Source: Igneacidithiobacillus copahuensis
GTDB lineage: Bacteria; Pseudomonadota; Gammaproteobacteria; Acidithiobacillales; Acidithiobacillaceae
DNA: 64,000 bases
Direction of reading: 5' to 3'
Assembly: GCF_018854015.1 (NCBI RefSeq)
Contig: NZ_JAAXYO010000048.1
Location: 1 to 64,000 of the forward strand
This document shows positions 59,003 through 64,000 of this stretch, piece after piece (positions within the stretch are counted from its first letter, which is position 1; every line of letters begins with the position of its first letter). A program made the translations under genes and the position numbers. The notes beneath the pieces were generated by a model, which saw only the letters and a program-made list of their open reading frames with translations, made no database searches and was not told where the DNA came from.

Positions 59003-59789
59003 GCCTCTGGCCTGGACACTCGTCGCCATCATCGGCCTTCTGGTCGGCAGTTTTCTGAACGTGGTCATCCATCGCCTGCCGCGGCAGGAGTCGATCGCAT
59101 TCCCCGGCTCCCATTGCCCGAGCTGTGGGCATGCGTTGCGTCCCTGGGACAATATCCCCCTGCTCAGCTGGCTGCTCCTGCGTGGTCATTGTCGCTACTG
59201 TCAGGCCCGCATCTCCTGGCGCTATCCCCTGGTCGAGCTTGCTGCCGCGTTGCTGGCGCTCCTCGCCGCAGCGGTCCTCGGCTGGCGTGGACAACTCCTG
59301 CCCGCACTGATTCTGCTCTGGGCCTTGCTCGCCCTGACGCTCATCGACCTCGAGACCCACCTTCTCCCTGATCGCATCACCAAACCGGGCATGCTCCTCG
59401 GCCTGCTCGTCAACGCCACGGCCTTTTTCAGTCCGGATTTCGCACTGACCCGCCCCCTCGACGCCCTCCTCGGCCTACTGCTTGGCTACGGACTGCTGCG
59501 CGGTCTGGCAGAAATCTATCTGCGTCTGAGCGGACGGGAGGGCATGGGGCATGGCGATTTCAAGCTGCTGGGCATGATTGGCGCCTGGCTGGGCTGGCAG
59601 GATATGTTTCTGGCGCTGTTCATCGCCGCCCTGAGCGGGGGACTGGTGGCGATCGTCTTCCTTGGCATCGGCAAGGGCCGCGATTACGCCATTCCCTTTG
59701 GTCCCTACCTCGCTCTGGGTGGAGCGATCCTGCTGCTCTGGCCGCAAGCCGTGATCGAGCAATTCCTGCATCTGGCCGCTCCGGGATGA
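58986..59789 (+). CDS. pilD: Prepilin peptidase PilD
   Basis: Cleaves and N-methylates type IV prepilins. A 267-residue membrane aspartyl protease: N-terminal cytoplasmic loop with two CxxC (CPSC, CRYC), catalytic Asp in LIDLETHLLPD and in GHGDFKLL (GxGD-type). About eight membrane segments. GAGAGG lies 6 bases before the ATG. Followed by coaE with a 4-base overlap, as in other proteobacterial pil clusters. Confidence 0.96.
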   Translation: MPTILEPLAWTLVAIIGLLVGSFLNVVIHRLPRQESIAFPGSHCPSCGHALRPWDNIPLLSWLLLRGHCRYCQARISWRYPLVELAAALLALLAAAVLGWRGQLLPALILLWALLALTLIDLETHLLPDRITKPGMLLGLLVNATAFFSPDFALTRPLDALLGLLLGYGLLRGLAEIYLRLSGREGMGHGDFKLLGMIGAWLGWQDMFLALFIAALSGGLVAIVFLGIGKGRDYAIPFGPYLALGGAILLLWPQAVIEQFLHLAAPG

Positions 59790-60382
59790 GCCGTCGTATC
59801 GGCGTGACGGGCGGTATTGCCTGCGGTAAGAGCCTCGCTGCGGATTTTCTCCAGTTGCTGGGGGCGAAAATTCTGGATGCTGATTTGTTTGCGCGCGAGC
59901 TGGTGGCTCCTGGTCATCCCAATCTCGAACGGATTGCCAAGCATTTTGGTGCGCGCATCCTGCATGCGGATGGCAGTCTGGATCGCGCGCAGCTGCGTCA
60001 AATCATTTTCTCCGACATCCAAGCCAAACAGTGGCTCGAAGAACTATTACACCCGAAAATCCGGGAACGCTTTCTGGCGGAAAGCACCGCGATTGGCAAC
60101 CAGGACCCCGCGGCGACCATTCTCTGGGTCGTACCCCTCTTGGTGGAGAACCGTTACGCAGAGCTTCTAGACGGAGTGTTGCTGATCGATTGCCCCGTCT
60201 CGCTGCAGATCGAACGCTTGGCGCAGCGGGGTTGGGATCTGAAGACGGCGCAGGCCGCGATCGCGCAACAGATCCATCCCGAAGAACGCCGTCTGGTTGC
60301 TACCTGGATCCTTCCCAACGGGAAATCACCAGCCGATTTACAACTCGATTTGCAACGCTGGTGGCAAGCCCTGCACCCATAA
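59786..60382 (+). CDS. coaE: Dephospho-CoA kinase
   Basis: Last step of coenzyme A synthesis. A 198-residue P-loop kinase: GVTGGIACGKS at the N-terminus, DADLFARELV, the HPKIRERF segment and VVPLLVE. Overlaps pilD by 4 bases; 64 bases before zapD. The pilD-coaE-zapD order is common in proteobacteria. Confidence 0.96.
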   Translation: MSRRIGVTGGIACGKSLAADFLQLLGAKILDADLFARELVAPGHPNLERIAKHFGARILHADGSLDRAQLRQIIFSDIQAKQWLEELLHPKIRERFLAESTAIGNQDPAATILWVVPLLVENRYAELLDGVLLIDCPVSLQIERLAQRGWDLKTAQAAIAQQIHPEERRLVATWILPNGKSPADLQLDLQRWWQALHP

Positions 60383-60446
60383 GGCTTTTTGCTTCGGGAC
60401 GAGGCTTGTGGCACTCTCGAACAAGAAATTTGGAAAGAAAATTGTG

Positions 60447-61196
60447 ATGGCACGATACGAGACTGCTCTACAAGAGAGGACAAGGTCTTTGCTACGCCTG
60501 GAAACTCTGTTCCACTGTCTGGATCAGGATTTTTCAGCGCCAGAGAGCCTGCGCGCCCTGCTACGGACCTTTCTGGAACTCCTCGATTTTTGCCAGCGAC
60601 CCGAGTTGCGCGTGGATCTGCTTCTCGAGCTGGACCGCATGATCCAGGCCTTGCATGCATGGAAGGAGTCGCAGCTGGTCGATCAAGGCGCGCTGAGCGC
60701 CTGGGAAGATCGGCTGCACGCACAGCAGCAGGCCTTGCGTAGTGGCCCGCAAAACTTCGCCGAGGGCTTGCGACACCAAGAACTGTTGCAACTGGCGCGG
60801 GGACGCCAGGCCGTGGCTGGCGGCCTCAGCGGCGCCGATCTACCCTTGCTGGCTTTTTGGGAGCAACAGGAGCCGGCCTTTCGCGTCGCACAGATGCAAC
60901 GCTGGCGTGCCCACTTCGACCTGCTAGAAGACAGTGCCGCAGTCATCCTGCTTTTTCTGCGGGAATCCCTCGATTGGAGTTTCCAAAGCGCGGAACATGG
61001 ACGCTTTGGAACACCACTCAACCCGAGACAACCCGTTTCCCTCCTGCAGATCGAAGTGCAGACACCCGAAATCTATCCCAAAATCAGCGGTGGCATGCAT
61101 CGCTTGCACATTCAATTTCTGCAATGGATGGACCCCGGACCAAGCCGCGCGCTAGAATCCACCATCCCATTTCGTCTGGCGCTCAGCGCCTGTTGA
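60447..61196 (+). CDS. zapD: Cell division protein ZapD
   Basis: A 249-residue FtsZ cross-linker (formerly YacF/DUF1342). ERTRSLLRLETLF near the N-terminus and GRFGTPLNPRQPVSLLQIE-like segment near the end are typical. The ATG at 60447 gives the family N-terminus, with GGAAAG about 9 bases upstream; the frame is open to 60297 over coaE, and GTG codons exist at 60408 and 60444. Confidence 0.9.
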   Translation: MARYETALQERTRSLLRLETLFHCLDQDFSAPESLRALLRTFLELLDFCQRPELRVDLLLELDRMIQALHAWKESQLVDQGALSAWEDRLHAQQQALRSGPQNFAEGLRHQELLQLARGRQAVAGGLSGADLPLLAFWEQQEPAFRVAQMQRWRAHFDLLEDSAAVILLFLRESLDWSFQSAEHGRFGTPLNPRQPVSLLQIEVQTPEIYPKISGGMHRLHIQFLQWMDPGPSRALESTIPFRLALSAC

Positions 61197-61219
61197 ACCC
61201 TGCCAAAGGATCTCCCAAC

Positions 61220-62224
61220 ATGCAGATCGGTACCACCCTCAGCCAATTCATCATCGAAGAAACCCGTTTGTATCCGGAGGCCTCCGGAGATTTTGCGGCA
61301 TTGCTCAACGATCTGATGGTCGCCTGTAAATTCATCGGCTCCCAGGTCTACCGTGGTGCGCTGGTCGGCGCCCTCGGCAGTGCCGATACCGGTAATGTGC
61401 AGGGCGAAGTGCAAAAGAAGCTGGACGTCATTGCCAATAACGCCATTCTCAAGTCCATGGATTGGACCGGACATCTAGCGGGCATGGTCTCCGAGGAAGA
61501 GGATGGCCCCTACGAGATCCCGGCAGGGATACCACGTGGCAAGTACCTTCTGCTCTTCGATCCCCTCGATGGCTCCAGCAACATCGATGTCGGTATCAGC
61601 GTTGGCACCATTTTCAGCATCCTCAAGGCCCCGACCGCCGGCGAAAACGCCAAGTTGGAGGACTTTTTGCAGCCCGGTGCGCAGCAGGTCTGCGCCGGTT
61701 ATGCCCTCTACGGCTCCAGCAATATGCTGGTGTACAGCACGGGTTTCGGGGTCAATGGCTTCACCCTCTTGCCCGAGGTGGGCGAGTACGTGCTCACCCA
61801 TCCGCAGATGCGGATTCCGGAAGATACCAGCGAATATGCCATCAACATGAGCAACCATCGGCACTGGGAGGCACCCGTCCGGCGCTATATCGATGAGCTG
61901 AATGCCGGCAAGGAAGGTCCCCGCGAACGGGATTTCAATATGCGCTGGGTAGGCTCCATGGTAGCCGACGTGCACCGTATCCTGTGCCGCGGTGGCATCT
62001 TCCTCTACCCCTTCGACACCAAGGATCCCAAAAAGCCGGGCAAACTACGCCTGCTCTATGAGGCCAATCCCATGGGCTTTCTGATCGAGCAGGCGGGCGG
62101 CGCGGCAAGCACCGGCAGGGAGCGCATCCTCGACATCCAGCCCGAGGGCCTGCATCAGCGCGTGCCAGTGATTCTCGGTGCCAAAAATGAGGTCGAGCGG
62201 GTGACGCAGTATCACCAGTCCTGA
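61220..62224 (+). CDS. fbp: Fructose-1,6-bisphosphatase, class I
   Basis: Dephosphorylates fructose 1,6-bisphosphate in gluconeogenesis and, in autotrophs, the Calvin cycle. A 334-residue protein with the metal site FDPLDGSSNID, GYALYGSSNMLV and KLRLLYEANP. AAAGGA lies 9 bases before the ATG at 61220; the longer open frame upstream lies over zapD. Last gene of the plus-strand series, followed by a strong terminator. Confidence 0.96.
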   Translation: MQIGTTLSQFIIEETRLYPEASGDFAALLNDLMVACKFIGSQVYRGALVGALGSADTGNVQGEVQKKLDVIANNAILKSMDWTGHLAGMVSEEEDGPYEIPAGIPRGKYLLLFDPLDGSSNIDVGISVGTIFSILKAPTAGENAKLEDFLQPGAQQVCAGYALYGSSNMLVYSTGFGVNGFTLLPEVGEYVLTHPQMRIPEDTSEYAINMSNHRHWEAPVRRYIDELNAGKEGPRERDFNMRWVGSMVADVHRILCRGGIFLYPFDTKDPKKPGKLRLLYEANPMGFLIEQAGGAASTGRERILDIQPEGLHQRVPVILGAKNEVERVTQYHQS

Positions 62225-62245
62225 AACAAATAGAGCAGCTGACGA

Positions 62246-62272
62246 AAAAGGCCGCCCGACGGGCGGCCTTTT
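62246..62272. terminator. Bidirectional terminator between fbp and the TraT-like gene
   Basis: AAAAGGCCGCCCG and CGGGCGGCCTTTT form a perfect stem with one central base. T runs follow on both strands, so it ends fbp (stop 22 bases before) and the TraT-like gene converging from the right. Confidence 0.92.
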
Positions 62273-62290
62273 CTGTTGCATCCAGCGTCC

Positions 62291-63037
62291 TTATAGAATG
62301 CCGGAGATACTGTGCACGAGTTGTCCCTGCAACGGCGGCACGGCGTCCTTGAAATCCAGATTGACCCGATTGGCTGTAGAGACGATACGGGTACGGTAAT
62401 AAATCCAGTGGCCCTCCCCGGAAACCTGCTGGGTGGTGGTGGTGCTGGTTCCCTGCTGCAGGTTGGCATTGGTTTGCTGCTGCACTGCTTCCTTGCTGCG
62501 CTCGGCCACCTGCACGTCGGTGATCATGGCGTAGGTCACATCTTTCACCAAAGAGTCGGCAACCAAGCCGATGGCACCACCAACCAGTCCTCCAGCGCCC
62601 GCTCCCGTCCAACTCTGACCAATTACACCGCCAGCCAGAGCACCAAAAGCGGCGCCACCATACCCGTTGGTCAGTGATTTCTGGGCCGCCGCTTCCGACA
62701 TCTTGCCCACCGACAGCACATTGATCTGCAGCATGTAATGCGCTTGATTATAGGGTACGATACGATAACCCTGATTAGTCAGGTTGGCGTCGATCTCCTG
62801 TTCCAACGCTGCCACATTCAGAGTTTTGTCCGAGGTGTTCTTGAACTGCACATAGACCGTCTGCTCTGAAGGTGGCACCGGATTCAGAAAGATGGTATTG
62901 GACATCTTGGTCTGCACATCGAGATTCTTGTGCTCCAAGGCTACTTGGGTAGCAGCGCAGCCCGAAAGCGCAACGACAGTTCCCGCGAGCAGGCTATAGC
63001 CGAGTACACGGAATGACGACTTCTGCAAAACAGACAT
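62291..63037 (-). CDS. TraT-like outer-membrane lipoprotein
   Basis: A 248-residue lipoprotein: signal peptide with lipobox LSGC (Cys27), then a TraT-type body (LEHKNLDVQTKMSNTIFL, VGKMSEAAAQKSL) and a central glycine-zipper segment (GGAAFGALAGGVIG, GGLVGGAIGL) that spans the outer membrane in TraT. F-plasmid TraT blocks entry of related plasmids and protects against complement. Here no conjugation gene is nearby. It has its own promoter and a shared terminator. GGAGGA precedes the ATG. Confidence 0.9.
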   Translation of the reverse strand: MSVLQKSSFRVLGYSLLAGTVVALSGCAATQVALEHKNLDVQTKMSNTIFLNPVPPSEQTVYVQFKNTSDKTLNVAALEQEIDANLTNQGYRIVPYNQAHYMLQINVLSVGKMSEAAAQKSLTNGYGGAAFGALAGGVIGQSWTGAGAGGLVGGAIGLVADSLVKDVTYAMITDVQVAERSKEAVQQQTNANLQQGTSTTTTQQVSGEGHWIYYRTRIVSTANRVNLDFKDAVPPLQGQLVHSISGIL

Positions 63038-63104
63038 GTTTCCTCCAGGTTAAGAGGACCTTGCGGTCGATGCGGTGGTATGAATACAACTGTAACATTC
63101 AGGT

Positions 63105-63132
63105 ATTTTAGAAGATAATTATAAGTGTGCAA
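63105..63132 (-). promoter_or_regulatory. Putative sigma-70 promoter of the TraT-like gene
   Basis: Minus strand: TTGCAC (63127-63132), a 16-base AT-rich spacer, TAAAAT (63105-63110), giving a leader of about 60 bases. It begins 5 bases beyond the stop of the zinc-ribbon gene. Confidence 0.65.
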
Positions 63133-63137
63133 GGCTC

Positions 63138-64000
63138 TCAGGAAACCGGCCTGCCACATTCTCCACAGAATTGATCTCCCTCCTGCAACTTCGCCCCACA
63201 GCCCTTGCAGAAAGAGGCACCAGGCTGAGCCGCAGCCGTATCAACGGCATGTGTCGGCGACTCTGTCTCCTCCCCAGACGGCTTGGGCTTGCGTACGCTC
63301 GCCGCCGCTTGTTGAGTTTTTTCGCGCATTTCCGATACCTTGCTTACTACACCGCCGATAATTCTGTCACCTGCCGAGCGATCTACCTCCTGCACGCTTC
63401 GCTGGTACACGTAGGCAAGGCCCAGCATCATCACATTGTTGGGGATCGCAGCTACCAATATTCCAAAGGTGGCCGCCGTTAGCAGGCCACTCAACACATA
63501 AACATGGTCATTGAAGGATGGCTGCAACACGTATGCCCCCCCGCCGGATGACCACCCACTCATTGCATCGAGCGAACTCCCAGGGAACCAAGGAAACACG
63601 CCCAGCAGGTCAGACAGCAATACCGAAGAGGTATTCAAGATACCTCCAGCAAAGGTGGCGGTTAGCGACAGCGCGTAGCCGCCGATTGCCAGCAGCAGCG
63701 CCCCGAGCAGCACCCCGAGGATTCCCAGCAACAGCAGCAAAAAAAGGGTTGCCCCCGGCCGTCCGCGGGCAACCGCCAGGAGATGACTCAGCGCACCGGA
63801 CACGGTTTCGCCAAACCATAATGCCGGCCCCGTCAAACCGAACATCACCATGACGCCCACCACCAGCCCCACGTTCACGAGAAAAAGCGCTGGCAAAATA
63901 CCGAGGGACAAGAGTCCACCCAGCGCTGGAATTCGGCAAATTTCCAGCAAAATAATTTCGATGATCAACACTGCCAAGATCAACAGGAACTCGATGATCA
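63138..64000 (-). CDS. Membrane protein with C-terminal zinc ribbon (5' end outside window)
   Basis: Partial: the frame is open through the right edge of the window, so the true start is not seen. About five to six membrane segments are followed by a basic, Ser/Thr-rich linker and a C-terminal double CxxC zinc ribbon (CKGCGAKL and CGECGRPVS). A zinc ribbon of this kind often marks proteins that bind partners at the membrane. I cannot name a family. A TTG at 63983 is an in-frame internal start candidate. It ends 5 bases before the TraT-like promoter. Confidence 0.7.
   Translation of the reverse strand, partial: IIEFLLILAVLIIEIILLEICRIPALGGLLSLGILPALFLVNVGLVVGVMVMFGLTGPALWFGETVSGALSHLLAVARGRPGATLFLLLLLGILGVLLGALLLAIGGYALSLTATFAGGILNTSSVLLSDLLGVFPWFPGSSLDAMSGWSSGGGAYVLQPSFNDHVYVLSGLLTAATFGILVAAIPNNVMMLGLAYVYQRSVQEVDRSAGDRIIGGVVSKVSEMREKTQQAAASVRKPKPSGEETESPTHAVDTAAAQPGASFCKGCGAKLQEGDQFCGECGRPVS

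Overview
The window is 64 kb of densely packed, GC-rich bacterial chromosome made almost entirely of core genes. The best match is a gamma-like or Acidithiobacillia proteobacterium, most likely Acidithiobacillus. This is an inference from the glutamate-cysteine ligase of the Thiobacillus ferrooxidans type, a pyruvate dehydrogenase with separate E1 alpha and beta subunits plus a fused E2-E3 chain, a complete Mla lipid transport operon, PilS/PilR regulators and class I fructose-bisphosphatase. I see no tRNA, rRNA, CRISPR array, transposase or prophage.

Layout. (1) 145-1181, plus: msrA-msrB. (2) 13982 down to 1178, minus: one long, mostly overlapping series of citrate synthase, gshA, gshB, algH, ruvX, pyrR, pyrB, an apparently inactive pyrC', a QseE/QseG/GlrR-like two-component set, a small membrane protein and a globin-type diguanylate cyclase. 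(3) 20694 down to 14089, minus: two small envelope proteins, pdhA, pdhB, the E2-E3 fusion, a PsiE-like protein and erpA, closed by a terminator. (4) 28894 down to 20829, minus: three overlapping c-di-GMP genes (EAL; MASE1-GAF-GAF-GGDEF-EAL; CACHE-like-GAF-GGDEF-EAL) that share a related C-terminal helical module. (5) 31934 down to 29051, minus: folB, a small secreted protein, rplM-rpsI and argC. plsY follows on plus and speD on minus. (6) 33443-38666, plus: mlaFEDCB, an ABC-2 type ATPase without its permease, an RqcP-like S4 protein and pdxA. (7) 38663-49360: an HNH protein (minus), rsmA and a YbjN-like gene (plus), SPOR and argS (minus), mscS (plus), an EmrB-like exporter divergent from a LysR regulator, and a minus operon rlmJ-DUF2322-xthA-prmB. 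(8) 49471-62224, plus: gst, a second xthA, hemH, slyD, anmK, aroE, pilB, pilS, pilR, pilD, coaE, zapD and fbp, closed by a bidirectional terminator. (9) 64000 down to 62291, minus: a zinc-ribbon membrane protein that runs off the window edge, and a TraT-like lipoprotein.

How the parts fit. Several blocks concern the envelope and surface: mla, the type IV pilus genes, TraT, SPOR, MscS and the QseEGF-like sensor set. There are four c-di-GMP proteins, which fits biofilm or surface control. Thiol and redox upkeep is covered by gshA/gshB, msrA/msrB and a GST. Carbon flow is represented by citrate synthase, PDH and Fbp. The least ordinary features are the c-di-GMP trio with its shared tail, the attachment of a sensor cassette to the pyrimidine operon, the E2-E3 fusion with two almost identical lipoyl domains, and an orphan ABC ATPase beside an RqcP-like gene. 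Many starts are GTG or TTG and were chosen from Shine-Dalgarno position, promoters and family N-termini.
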